NCBI GenBank assembly: GCA_035307385.1
Contig: DATGID010000050.1
Span: forward strand, 1-64,000
Reading direction: 5' to 3'
Source: DATBHW01 sp035307385
GTDB taxonomy: Bacteria; Chloroflexota; Ktedonobacteria; Ktedonobacterales; DATBGS01
Length of the DNA: 64,000 nt
Below the pieces are notes generated by a model. It saw only the letters and a list, made by a program, of their open reading frames with translations, was not told the origin of the DNA and did no database searches. The translations under genes were made by a program, and so were the position numbers. Shown piece by piece: positions 25,199-34,160 of the stretch. Positions within the stretch are counted from its first letter, which is position 1. The number at the start of each line of letters is the position of its first letter.

Positions 25199-26827
25199 TT
25201 ATTGCGCTGCCGAGAGCACAATGGCCGAAGGATGGTCTGGGTCGTGGTAGATGGATTGGTCGGCTGCGATGAGCTTGGTAGCTGTGCCCAGCGGTTCGCC
25301 GCTGCCTGTGTTGCGGGCATAGCGTGGGTGCGCGCCGCTGGACACCTGCACGCGCAGGCGATGGCCGCGCTTGAAGTGATGCGCGGTGGGCCAGAGGTCG
25401 AACGCGAGATGCAGCATGCCATCGGTGGCTGGCGCTGGCTGGCCTGGGCGCACACGCAGCAGGGCATCGCAGACGTTCATCGATTTACCGCTCGGTTCTA
25501 CGTCGCAGAGGCGCACAAAAAAGTCGGTATGTTCCAGGCTGGAGCGCACATAGAGATCGGCTTGCACGGGGCCGATGACTTCCAGGGCGTTTTCCAACGG
25601 CGCGCTGGTATAGGTGAGGACATCGGGCCGCGCCTCTAGCTGGCGGTTGTCGGTGGGCATGGATTTGCCCGAGAGGTGCGGTCCGGCCAGCGACGGCGTG
25701 GGGTCGGCGGGGTCATAGCGATAGTGGTCTGGCTCGGACGCGCCAGGCAGATCAGGGGCCAGCCCTTTGTCGTGCTGGAAATAGAAGCGCTGCGGCTGGG
25801 CGTCGGGTGGAGGCCAGTCGGGAAGGCTGCGCCATTCGTCCGCGCCGGTGACGAAGACGCGCACCGGCCACTTACTCAGTTGACTATGGTCGCCAAGGAG
25901 GTGGGCGTTGAACCAGGCCAGCGACTCCTGCACGGAGCCGGTCATCAGAGCAAATGACGAATGCGCCCAGGGACCAATGGTGAGATAGGGCTGTTTGCCT
26001 GCCTCACGCAGCAGGCGATAGTCGCGGACCTGCCAGGGCAAGAAGATGTCGTACCAGCCGCCCCTGAGGAAGATGGGCGTTGAAACTTCCGGCACAGTCG
26101 GTTCGAAGTTGCGCCGCTGCCAGTAGTTGCTGTTGGCCTCGGTGTTTTCCAGCCAATCCTGCAAGAAGTTGTGCTGCCCGGTGGCTAGTTCGTCCAGGTC
26201 GCGCAGGGGCAGATGGGCAAAGAGTGCTGGCAGCTTGCGCTGCATTTCCCGCTGGCGGCGCAATTGCCCAGGCTGCTCCTGGGTAGACATCATCGTTGTC
26301 CAGAAGAGGGCGTTAAAGAGGCCAAAGGAGCCACCGGCATAGGTGCGGTTGTGGAAGTTGCTGGTGCTGACCTGAATTGCCATTGCTTGCACGTCTGCGC
26401 CCGCGTCTTTGGCGATGGCCCATTGCGTATAGCCAAGGTAGCTGGGGCCATTCGTTCCCAGCTTGCCGGAAAACCAGGGCTGCTGTTTGAGCCAGGCAAT
26501 GGTCGCCAGGCCGTCGTCGTGCTCGTGCCCGTAGGGGTCGAAGTCGCCGCCAGAGCCAGACGTGCCGCGCGTGCTCTGGATGAGCACTTGATAGCCGCGC
26601 TCGGCAAATATGCGCCCATAGAGCAACCCGAAGAAGCCCGCTCGCCCGTAGGGACAGCGTACCAGGATGGTTGGCAGGCTTTCGCCCCCACGCGGCATAT
26701 AATGGTCCGCCAGCAGCACGACGCCATCGGGCATGGGCACCTTCAAATCGCGTTCGACGGTGACGGCGTGCGTGTTGGCCGGGGGCAATTTAGCAAACGT
26801 GCCAACGAGACGACTTATGAGGGTCAT
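25199..26827 (-). CDS. CocE/NonD-family hydrolase
   Basis: A 542-residue alpha/beta hydrolase of the X-Pro dipeptidyl-peptidase (S15)/cocaine esterase group. The N-terminal domain has VPMPDGVVLLADHYMPRG and VLIQSTRGTSGSGG. The nucleophile elbow reads GTNGPSYLGYTQW, matching the family G-x-SYxG core. The acid is probably in SVQESLAWFN or nearby and the His in GPWAHSSF. The C-terminal jelly-roll (about 370-540) is typical. It would hydrolyse an ester or amide; the substrate is unknown. There is no signal peptide. AGGAGC lies 8 bases before the ATG. It is convergent with the SRPBCC gene. Confidence 0.87.
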   Translation of the reverse strand: MTLISRLVGTFAKLPPANTHAVTVERDLKVPMPDGVVLLADHYMPRGGESLPTILVRCPYGRAGFFGLLYGRIFAERGYQVLIQSTRGTSGSGGDFDPYGHEHDDGLATIAWLKQQPWFSGKLGTNGPSYLGYTQWAIAKDAGADVQAMAIQVSTSNFHNRTYAGGSFGLFNALFWTTMMSTQEQPGQLRRQREMQRKLPALFAHLPLRDLDELATGQHNFLQDWLENTEANSNYWQRRNFEPTVPEVSTPIFLRGGWYDIFLPWQVRDYRLLREAGKQPYLTIGPWAHSSFALMTGSVQESLAWFNAHLLGDHSQLSKWPVRVFVTGADEWRSLPDWPPPDAQPQRFYFQHDKGLAPDLPGASEPDHYRYDPADPTPSLAGPHLSGKSMPTDNRQLEARPDVLTYTSAPLENALEVIGPVQADLYVRSSLEHTDFFVRLCDVEPSGKSMNVCDALLRVRPGQPAPATDGMLHLAFDLWPTAHHFKRGHRLRVQVSSGAHPRYARNTGSGEPLGTATKLIAADQSIYHDPDHPSAIVLSAAQ

Positions 26828-27010
26828 AGCGCTGCTCCTGTTTCAAGCGTCTGGGCGGTTCATGCTCTGCCTGCAAACAAATCTCCTGCGCCAATCGTCT
26901 CAACAGTAGAAGGTGGCGGAGCTTTGCCAGAGAGCATACACATAGTATAAGGAACCCGCTCAGGAAGGTCAACCAGGCAACAGGTGTAAACTTTTTGTAG
27001 GAGCAAGGCT

Positions 27011-27832
27011 GTGAAGGAACAAGCATCGCAGCTCTGGGGATGGATACGGCATCATCGGGGGTGGTCGCTCATCATCCTGATTGTGCTGCTGGCGGGTATG
27101 GGATTCGGGACATTCTGGACGGTTAACCTGGCGCGCTTTGGGCTGCCGCCGCCCATAGGCCAGGACTGTGGGAGCATTATCCACAGAGAAGCTCCCCCTG
27201 AATCAACCACACGCGCCGACGCCAACCTTCAGCCTTTAGCGTGCTTCTGGCAAGCGTATCAAAACTGCCAGGCGGCAACGATCAGCCAGACATACATGGG
27301 CACCGATGCCGGATATACCGACACCTTAACGATTGAGCGGTGGGGCAATCATTGCGCCATGTACGGGCAGCATCAGTGGCAGGTCAATACGAACAGTGGC
27401 ACCGATACGTTCCTGTGCAACCAACTCAGCAAGGCAGGAGATTCGTTACAGGTTTCTGACTGCGACGGCCTGGCGTCGTTTACCCTGGACCCACGCGATA
27501 TTATCACTGAATCCTATCTCTGTGGCATCGTGGGTGGCTCGCATCCTTATCGCCAGCCTCGGCAGGCGGAATTATGCTTCTATACTGCCTATCAGCAGTG
27601 TCGGGTTGGCATGATCAAGTATGATGCTGTGGCGGCAAATGGGGATGAAGTGGAGCGGGACTTTTACATTGATAATCATTGCGGAATCGCGTACTGGCGG
27701 GGTATCGCCTCCCAACCCGAGTCGAATCTAGCGGCCTGTGCCAGCCTGGCGATGCGCGCTGATGGGCTGCATTTCTCGCAGTGCGGCACGGATGGCGATG
27801 TGTTTGTGCCCCTGGTCCCATCTTCGACATGA
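27011..27832 (+). CDS. Membrane-anchored protein with two Cys-rich repeats
   Basis: A 273-residue protein. One membrane helix (about residues 17-40) anchors an exported domain that contains two copies of a roughly 100-residue unit. Both share the order: Cys, then ACFWQAYQNC or LCFYTAYQQC, then H-C, then two further Cys near the end. The even number of matched cysteines suggests disulfides outside the cell. I do not recognise the family. The start is GTG with AGGAG 7 bases upstream. A hairpin follows the stop. Function is unknown; the duplication is seen directly. Confidence 0.7.
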   Translation: MKEQASQLWGWIRHHRGWSLIILIVLLAGMGFGTFWTVNLARFGLPPPIGQDCGSIIHREAPPESTTRADANLQPLACFWQAYQNCQAATISQTYMGTDAGYTDTLTIERWGNHCAMYGQHQWQVNTNSGTDTFLCNQLSKAGDSLQVSDCDGLASFTLDPRDIITESYLCGIVGGSHPYRQPRQAELCFYTAYQQCRVGMIKYDAVAANGDEVERDFYIDNHCGIAYWRGIASQPESNLAACASLAMRADGLHFSQCGTDGDVFVPLVPSST

Positions 27833-27865
27833 GGCGCTTCATGTTGGGGCTTTTACGGACAGAGC

Positions 27866-27905
27866 GGGCGTGCCACCACTCCCGGCAAGGGATGGCGGCA
27901 CGCCC
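27866..27905. terminator. Terminator between convergent genes
   Basis: GGGCGTGCC (27866-27874) pairs perfectly with GGCACGCCC (27897-27905). The stem is followed on the plus strand by TTAAATC. It sits between the Cys-rich protein gene and the end of the aromatic operon. Confidence 0.55.
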
Positions 27906-27923
27906 TTAAATCTGCTTCGCTGA

Positions 27924-28724
27924 TTAGCGGCCCTGGAACTGCGCCTGGCGCTTTTCGACGTAGGCGGCAATGCCTTCCTTGGCGTCTTCGCTCTGGAAGA
28001 GGAGTTGCTGCAACTCGCGCTCGATTGCCAGGCTCTCGGAGAACGAAACTTCGGAGCCGGACTGCACCGAGCGCTTGATACGCCCGACGGCCTTGGAGGC
28101 TTTGTTGGGTGGGCAGAAGCTGCGCGCAAAGTCCATCACACGCTCCCAGTATCCTTCAGGCTCATAAATATAGTTCACCAGCCCCAATTCCTGCGCGTCC
28201 TCGAAGCTGATGAGCTTGCCTTCGATCATCAACTCGATGGCCTTGTTCTTGGGCAGCGCTCGCGCCAGCCGCTGCGTGCCGCCGGTGCCGGGCAAGACGC
28301 CCAGGTTCACCTCTGGCAGGCCAACCTTGCCGCCGCCGCGCCGCGCAATGCGAATATCACAGGCCAGGGCGATTTCCAGGCCGCCGCCAACCGTGTGGCC
28401 GCCCAGCGCCGCGATGACCAGCTTGGGCGTTTGCTCCAGGCGGGTGAGGGTTTCGTTGGCGTGCAGGCAGAAATAATACTTGAAGGTGGGCGTGACGGAG
28501 TTGAGCATGCTGATTTCCGCGCCCGCGCTGAAGAACTTCTCGCCGGAACCACGCAGCAAGATGACATGGACGCTTTCATCGAAGCGCGCCTGCAAGATGG
28601 CCGCGTCAAGCTGGCTCATCATCTCATAGCTGTAGGTGTTGGCCGGGGGATTGGTCAGTTCGATGATGCCGATGCCTTCGGCGACGCTGTAGTTGACCAG
28701 GGTTCGTTCTGCCGTTGTACTCAT
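27924..28724 (-). CDS. Enoyl-CoA hydratase/isomerase family protein
   Basis: A 266-residue crotonase-fold enzyme. The oxyanion-hole segments are seen as FFSAGAEISML and LGGHTVGGGLEIALACDIRIA; the first catalytic Glu aligns with the E of GLEIA, and a second with PEVNLGVLPGTGGTQRL. Such enzymes hydrate, isomerise or hydrolyse CoA thioesters. It is the last gene of the seven-gene operon, 39 bases after the FAD subunit gene, which suggests it acts on an aromatic or ring-derived CoA ester. AAGGAAGAG precedes the ATG at 28724. The exact reaction is not determinable. Confidence 0.87.
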   Translation of the reverse strand: MSTTAERTLVNYSVAEGIGIIELTNPPANTYSYEMMSQLDAAILQARFDESVHVILLRGSGEKFFSAGAEISMLNSVTPTFKYYFCLHANETLTRLEQTPKLVIAALGGHTVGGGLEIALACDIRIARRGGGKVGLPEVNLGVLPGTGGTQRLARALPKNKAIELMIEGKLISFEDAQELGLVNYIYEPEGYWERVMDFARSFCPPNKASKAVGRIKRSVQSGSEVSFSESLAIERELQQLLFQSEDAKEGIAAYVEKRQAQFQGR

Positions 28725-28763
28725 GGTTTCTCTTCCTTTCAAGAGGAGCGACGCTGCTTATCT

Positions 28764-29774
28764 CTAGTGTGCCAAAAGGGTTGTCAACGCCCGGCGCGTA
28801 TAGGATTTTATCATGCGGCGGCGCAGGGCAATCGTGCCGGGGGTGTTGTCCATCGGATGGGCCAGCCGATAGGCGCTGTCGGCGGCGCTTTCGATCAGTT
28901 CCGGCGTCCAGCGCTGTCCGCGCAGCATGGCCTCGACCTCTGGCAGCGGCTGCGGTTGGGTGTCGACTGCCTGAAGGACCAGCCGCACATCGGCGCAGGT
29001 GTCGCCATCGAAGCGCGCAGCAGCGGCCACGCTGGCAATGGGGAAGTCGAACGCGCCGCGCACGCGATACTTTTCATAGACCGAGCGCCAGCCCGCGCTA
29101 GCGGCTGGCAGGTAGATGTCGGTGAGGACTTCGCCGTCGTGCAGGCGCACCGGATGGATGCCATCGTCGTGATAGAGTTCGGCGACGGGCGCAATGCGAT
29201 CACCAGCGCGCGAGGCGATGCGTACCGTCGCGCCAAAGGCGATGAGGACTGGCGCGGTGTCGCACGACGAGACGGCATAGCAGCCCTGGCCGTTGGGGGC
29301 AACACGGCAAATGTCGGCGTCTTTCTTCAGGCAGCCATCGCGGGCCTTGCGCCAGAACGCCGACTGATTGTAATAGTTGCAGCGGGTATCCAGGCAGAGG
29401 TTGCCCCCTATCGTGCCCATCTGGCGAAGCTGCGGCGTGGAGACGCTTTCCGCCGCCTGGGCCAGCGCCGGATAATAGGTGTGGACGAGCGGCGAATGGG
29501 CAATGTCGCTCAGCGTGACGCCCGCGCCGATGCGCAGGCCATGCTCCGGGCTGAAGGCAATGCCGCGCAGGTCGGCGATGGCGCGCAGCCCAACCACGAC
29601 CTGCGGCGTGAAGACGCGGTGCTTCATGTTGGGCAGCACATCGGTGCCGCCAGCCATGAGCATGGCCTGCGCCTCCGGGTCTTTATCGACGCTGCCCTCG
29701 AACTCGCCCAGCCAGCCCAGCGCCTCTTCCACCGTCCGCGCCGAGCGATACTCAAACTTGGGTAGTCGCATCAT
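28764..29774 (-). CDS. FAD subunit of a 4-hydroxybenzoyl-CoA-reductase-like enzyme
   Basis: A 336-residue molybdenum-hydroxylase medium subunit. FAD-binding signatures are MAGGTDVLPNMKH (40-52), GAGVTLSDI and TIGGNLCLDTRCNYYNQ (121-137). Between them and CDTAPVLIAFGA lies an extra loop with Cys132, Cys148, Cys156 and Cys165. Their spacing (16, 8, 9) equals that of the [4Fe-4S] ligands recalled for the beta subunit of Thauera 4-hydroxybenzoyl-CoA reductase. Ordinary xanthine dehydrogenase M subunits lack this loop. The enzyme family reductively removes a para-hydroxyl group from the aryl-CoA. Neighbours in the operon encode the other two subunits. Confidence 0.85.
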   Translation of the reverse strand: MMRLPKFEYRSARTVEEALGWLGEFEGSVDKDPEAQAMLMAGGTDVLPNMKHRVFTPQVVVGLRAIADLRGIAFSPEHGLRIGAGVTLSDIAHSPLVHTYYPALAQAAESVSTPQLRQMGTIGGNLCLDTRCNYYNQSAFWRKARDGCLKKDADICRVAPNGQGCYAVSSCDTAPVLIAFGATVRIASRAGDRIAPVAELYHDDGIHPVRLHDGEVLTDIYLPAASAGWRSVYEKYRVRGAFDFPIASVAAAARFDGDTCADVRLVLQAVDTQPQPLPEVEAMLRGQRWTPELIESAADSAYRLAHPMDNTPGTIALRRRMIKSYTRRALTTLLAH

Positions 29775-29820
29775 CGCCGCATCACCCCCTTCTTACTTCT
29801 TTCTTCGTACATGCTGCGCC

Positions 29821-32133
29821 TCACACTGGCATGGGCACCTGCGGCTGCGGGCGCTGGCTGTTGGCTTTCTGGCGCTGCTGCGCCTTCAGTGCCTGGGCGA
29901 TCTTGTCGGGCGTGATGGGTGTGCTATCGACACGCGCGCCGATGGCATGATAGACCGCGTTGGCAATGGCCGGAATGATGGGGTTGAGCGGGCCTTCGCC
30001 CGCCTCTTTCGCGCCATACGGGCCTTCCAGGTCGTGCGTCTCGACGTGCATCGCCGTGATTTCGGGTGTATCGTAGATGGTCGGCAGCTTATATTCCAGC
30101 AGCGAGGGAATCTTATGCAGCCCCTTGCGGAAGACCTGTTCTTCCAGGACGGCTTCGCCAAAGCCCATATAGGCGCTGCCCTCGATCTGCCCTTCCACCA
30201 GCGTGGGATTGAGCGCGCGCCCGCAGTCGTGGGCCACCCACAGCTTCTCGACCTTGATGTCGTAGGTTTCGGGGTCCACCTGCACTTCGGCCACGCAGGC
30301 GGTATAGCTGTACGCAGGCGAGATGCCCACGCCCGACCCTTTGAACTCGCCGCCGAGCTTAGGCGGCTTGTACGAGCCAACGGCGCTGAGCGTGCCGTGT
30401 GTTGATTCGGCCTGGACGGCGGCATCGGCAAAGGAGACGCGCTTTTCGGGGTCGTCCAGGCTGAAGATGCTGCGCTCGGCGGCGCTCAGGCGATCAGCGG
30501 GGACTTGCAGCAGTTCGCTGGCGGCCTCCAGCAGCAGCGCGCGCAGCTTCAGCGCGGCCTGGCGCGCCGCGTTGCCCGCCATGAAGGTGACGCGCGACGA
30601 GTAGCTGCCCAGGTCCACCGGCGTCAGGTCGGTATCGCCGGTATAGACGCGAATATCCGAGAGCGTGATGCCAAGCTCTTCGGCGACGACCATTGCCAGC
30701 ATCGTATCGGACCCCTGGCCGATATCGGAGGAGCCGCACATCACGGCCACGCCGCCGCCGCGATCAATATTGACGATGACGCCGGAATGGGGCATGTCGT
30801 TCCAGTAGATGGCCTTCCCCGCGCCGGTGACGTAGGAACTGATGGCGACGCCCAGCCCGTGCCCTGTGGGCATCTGCTGGCGGCGCGCCTTCCAGTCCGA
30901 AGCGGCCACAACTTTATCGACGCATTCGACCAGGCCGCAAGTGGTGACGCGCAGGCCGTTGACCGTCGCAGAATATGGCTCGATGGCAATCTGCTGGCGA
31001 TAAGCCGCCGGGTCGAGGCCAAGCTGCTCGGCGATCTTATCAAGCTGGCACTCGAAGGCATAGCGCGGCTGCGTCGAGCCATGACCGCGCTTGGGGCCGC
31101 AGGCGGGCTTATTGGTGTAGAGGCGCATGCCATCGAACTTGTAGCGCGGAATCTTGTAGGTGACGGTGAGCAGCGCGCCGGTATAATAGACGGTGGCGAG
31201 GCCATAGCTGGCATACGCGCCGCCGTCCAGAAACGTTTGCAGATGCACGGCGGTGATCGTGCCATCCTGCTTGACGCCCGTCTTCAAGATCATCTTGACC
31301 GGATGCCGCCCGCGATGGCAATAGAAGACCTCTTCGCGGCTGAGCGTGAACTTGATGGGCCGCCCGTGCCGTTTGGCGAACAGGGCTGCCGCAAAGTCGT
31401 GCGCGAACGGCTCGCACTTGCCGCCGAAGCCGCCGCCAACCGGCGGCACGATGATGCGCAGGTGGCTGCGCGGAATCTCCAGCACTTTGGCGACTTCGCG
31501 GTGGACATAGTGCGGCGTTTGCGTCGAGGTCCAGAGGGTGACTTTGCCGTCGGCGTTGCAGTCGGCCACGCAGGAATGTTCTTCCATCGGCGCATGCGTC
31601 GTGCCCTCGAAGAAGAAGGTATCTTCGCGGACCAGATCGGCTTCCTCGAAGCCTTCTTGCACGTTGCCGAAGTCCAGATGGACCTCTTTCATGATGTTGC
31701 CGCGCTTGGTTTCTTCATGCAGCTTGATCTCTTCGCGGGCCAGCGCCTCTTCAATCGAAAGGATGGCCGGGAGCGGCTGATAGTCTACGTCGATCAGGTC
31801 AAGCGCCTCTTCGGCGGTCTCTTCGTCCACGGCGCAGACGGCGGCCACCGGCTCGCCCACGTAGCGCACGCGGTCCAGAGCAAACGGCGTTTCGTCCTGC
31901 GTGGTGGGCATGATACCATAGAAATTGGGGAGATCGGCGCCCGTGATCACGTCGAGCACGCCCGGCAGGGCACGCGCTCGCGTGGTATCCAGCCGGGTAA
32001 TCAGCGCGTGGGGGTGCGGGCTGCGCAGGATGCGCCCGAAGGCCAGGCGCGGCAGCTTCAGGTCGTCGGCGTAGCGGGCCGCGCCGGTCACTTTGGCGTA
32101 GCTATCGATCTTGGGAAGCGATTTACCAATCAA
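29821..32133 (-). CDS. Molybdopterin-binding large subunit of the HBCR-like reductase
   Basis: A 770-residue catalytic subunit of the xanthine oxidase family. The N-terminal domain starts LIGKSLPKIDSYAKVTGAARYADD. Cofactor-binding segments are PVGGGFGGKCEPF, GSSDIGQGSDTMLAMVVAEELGI and EGPYGAKEAGEGPLNPIIPAIANA, the last bearing the Glu near the molybdenum site. It holds Mo-molybdopterin cytosine dinucleotide. The start is TTG at 32133, one base after the stop of the peptidase gene, with AAGGGAG upstream. This implies tight translational coupling. With the FAD/4Fe-4S subunit it makes a 4-hydroxybenzoyl-CoA-reductase-like complex; the true substrate is inferred. Confidence 0.85.
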   Translation of the reverse strand: MIGKSLPKIDSYAKVTGAARYADDLKLPRLAFGRILRSPHPHALITRLDTTRARALPGVLDVITGADLPNFYGIMPTTQDETPFALDRVRYVGEPVAAVCAVDEETAEEALDLIDVDYQPLPAILSIEEALAREEIKLHEETKRGNIMKEVHLDFGNVQEGFEEADLVREDTFFFEGTTHAPMEEHSCVADCNADGKVTLWTSTQTPHYVHREVAKVLEIPRSHLRIIVPPVGGGFGGKCEPFAHDFAAALFAKRHGRPIKFTLSREEVFYCHRGRHPVKMILKTGVKQDGTITAVHLQTFLDGGAYASYGLATVYYTGALLTVTYKIPRYKFDGMRLYTNKPACGPKRGHGSTQPRYAFECQLDKIAEQLGLDPAAYRQQIAIEPYSATVNGLRVTTCGLVECVDKVVAASDWKARRQQMPTGHGLGVAISSYVTGAGKAIYWNDMPHSGVIVNIDRGGGVAVMCGSSDIGQGSDTMLAMVVAEELGITLSDIRVYTGDTDLTPVDLGSYSSRVTFMAGNAARQAALKLRALLLEAASELLQVPADRLSAAERSIFSLDDPEKRVSFADAAVQAESTHGTLSAVGSYKPPKLGGEFKGSGVGISPAYSYTACVAEVQVDPETYDIKVEKLWVAHDCGRALNPTLVEGQIEGSAYMGFGEAVLEEQVFRKGLHKIPSLLEYKLPTIYDTPEITAMHVETHDLEGPYGAKEAGEGPLNPIIPAIANAVYHAIGARVDSTPITPDKIAQALKAQQRQKANSQRPQPQVPMPV

Positions 32134-32134
32134 G

Positions 32135-34141
32135 CTAGTCTCCCTTCCAGAAGCGCTCGAACCAATCCAGCGCCAGCTTCCACTGGAAATAGCGATGGTG
32201 CGGCGCGGCAGTTCCTGCAATCACATGGCTGGCGTTGGGGAAGCGAATTAGCTCCACCGTTTGCCGCCGCACGCGCAGCGCGCTGAGCATCTGCTCGCCT
32301 TGCTCGATGGGGCAGCGGAAATCATCCTCTGCCTGGATGAGCAGCAGCGGCGTGGCGATATTTCCGACATAAGTAATAGGCGAATGTTTGCGATACAACT
32401 GCCAGCTTTCTTCGCTTTCCCAGAAGTTGCCAAACTTCGGCGGGAACCACAGCGCGCCGATGTCGCTGACGCCGTAAAAGCTGGTGAAGTTAGAAATGCC
32501 ATTGACCGAAACGGCGGCGGCAAAGCGCGTCGTGTGGCCGACGACCCAGTTGGTCATGAAGCCGCCATACGAGATGCCAGTAACGCCCAGCCGCGCGGCG
32601 TCGATTTCGCCGCTCGCCAGCACGGCATCGACACCTGCCATCAGGTCGAGATAATCTTTCTCGCCCCAATCGGCGGCGCGGGCAAACTCCACGCCATAGC
32701 CGCCGCTGCCGCGCGGATTGATATAAAGCGAGGCATAGCCAGCCGAGGCCAGCGCTTGCGCCTGGAAGTAGAAGCTGTTGCCCCACGCGCCATTTGGTCC
32801 GCCGTGAATGTGCAGCACCAGCGGATAGGGGCGCGGCGCGTCAACAGGTTTGTAGAGCCAGCCCTCGATGCCCCAGTCGTCGGGGCCTTTGAACGTGATG
32901 CGTTCCGGCGCGAAGATGGTCACGGCATCCAGCAGGGCGCGATTGGTTTCGGTGACGAAGCGCAGCGCGCCGCCGCTGGTGGGCACAGCGCAGACCTCGT
33001 AGGGGTGGGTCGGTGTGGCGGCAAGGCAGACCAGCGTCTGGCCGTCGGCTGTGCCGGACAACCCTTCGATGTGCGCAGCATCGCTTGAGACGCGGCGGAT
33101 TTCGCCGGATGCTGTGGAAAGCGCGAAGATGACGCCGCTGCCCTGGTCTTTGGCAATGAAATAGACGGTCTGGCCGTTGGGTGACCAGACGGGCGCGGTT
33201 GGCGACGGCCACATATAGTCGGGCTGAAGCCCGCCCAGCCCTCGGTCCAGCGCTTCGGAAAGATTACGTTGATCGCCTCCAGCACGCGAAACTATCCAGA
33301 GGTTGGCGTTGTGGTAAGCATATTTAGCCGAGTCGAGGTCAGCGTAAAAGGCGAGCGCCTGCCCATCCGGCGACCAGGCCGGGAAGGCAGCGCTGAGCGT
33401 GCCATCCGTCAGGCACGTCAGTTCGCCGCTCTCCACGTTCACTGTCCAGATGTCGGCGGCAAAAGTATGCTCGGCGTCTTCCTGGCGATTGGCGGCAAAG
33501 GCGATCAGCACGCCATCGGGCGACCAGGCCGCTTGCCCATCATCGTAATCGCCGCTGGTCAACTGGCGCGGCTCCGCTCCTGGCTCGTCTACCGCGATGA
33601 CGAACAGGTGGGCGCGCCGGTCCAGAAAGGCGCGCCCATCGAAGCGCGTTTGCAGCGCGCGCTGGCGGCGCAGACGCGGGGCGCTCTTCTCCAGGTTGTC
33701 ATGCGCCTTGAGCCAGTCCACTTCCTGGGGAACTTTCTGTTCGTCGGTTTCTGGCATGGAGGTATAGCACAGGCGCGTGCCATCGGGCGACCAGACCGGC
33801 GCGGTCGCGCCATCGGGCGCGGTGGTCAGGCGGCGCGCCTCGCCCCCGGCCACGTCCATCAGGAAAATCTGCGGCTTATTTTCGTGGCGCGTGGAGGTAA
33901 AGGCCAACCGCTTGCCATCGGGCGACCAGGCTGGCCCGGAGTCCTGCGCTTCGCCGCTGGTGAACTGGCGCGCGTGGCCGCCTGCCAGCGAAGCCAGCCA
34001 GATCGCCGAGCGAAGCGTGTCGTGTGTTTCATCGTAGCTGCCAACGACATAGGCCACGCTGGCGCCGTCTGGCGAGACCTGTGGCTCGCTCACCAACTTC
34101 AGCGACCAGAAATCTTCCAACGTCAGGGCGCGCTTTGCCAT
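32135..34141 (-). CDS. S9-family prolyl oligopeptidase / acylaminoacyl-peptidase
   Basis: A 668-residue serine hydrolase without signal peptide. Residues 1-400 form a TolB-like beta-propeller with repeated AWSPDGxxLAF phrases. The C-terminal alpha/beta hydrolase domain has the nucleophile in GVTGISYGGFMTNW, the Asp in LLIQAEDDFRCPI and the His in NASHVIAG. The family cleaves short peptides or N-acyl amino acids, and some members act on esters. It lies between the 2Fe-2S and molybdopterin subunit genes (gaps of 19 and 1 bases), which is unusual and suggests a conjugated substrate. The ATG at 34141 follows AAGGTGAC. Confidence 0.9.
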   Translation of the reverse strand: MAKRALTLEDFWSLKLVSEPQVSPDGASVAYVVGSYDETHDTLRSAIWLASLAGGHARQFTSGEAQDSGPAWSPDGKRLAFTSTRHENKPQIFLMDVAGGEARRLTTAPDGATAPVWSPDGTRLCYTSMPETDEQKVPQEVDWLKAHDNLEKSAPRLRRQRALQTRFDGRAFLDRRAHLFVIAVDEPGAEPRQLTSGDYDDGQAAWSPDGVLIAFAANRQEDAEHTFAADIWTVNVESGELTCLTDGTLSAAFPAWSPDGQALAFYADLDSAKYAYHNANLWIVSRAGGDQRNLSEALDRGLGGLQPDYMWPSPTAPVWSPNGQTVYFIAKDQGSGVIFALSTASGEIRRVSSDAAHIEGLSGTADGQTLVCLAATPTHPYEVCAVPTSGGALRFVTETNRALLDAVTIFAPERITFKGPDDWGIEGWLYKPVDAPRPYPLVLHIHGGPNGAWGNSFYFQAQALASAGYASLYINPRGSGGYGVEFARAADWGEKDYLDLMAGVDAVLASGEIDAARLGVTGISYGGFMTNWVVGHTTRFAAAVSVNGISNFTSFYGVSDIGALWFPPKFGNFWESEESWQLYRKHSPITYVGNIATPLLLIQAEDDFRCPIEQGEQMLSALRVRRQTVELIRFPNASHVIAGTAAPHHRYFQWKLALDWFERFWKGD

Positions 34142-34160
34142 TACTAAGTCACCTTCCTGC

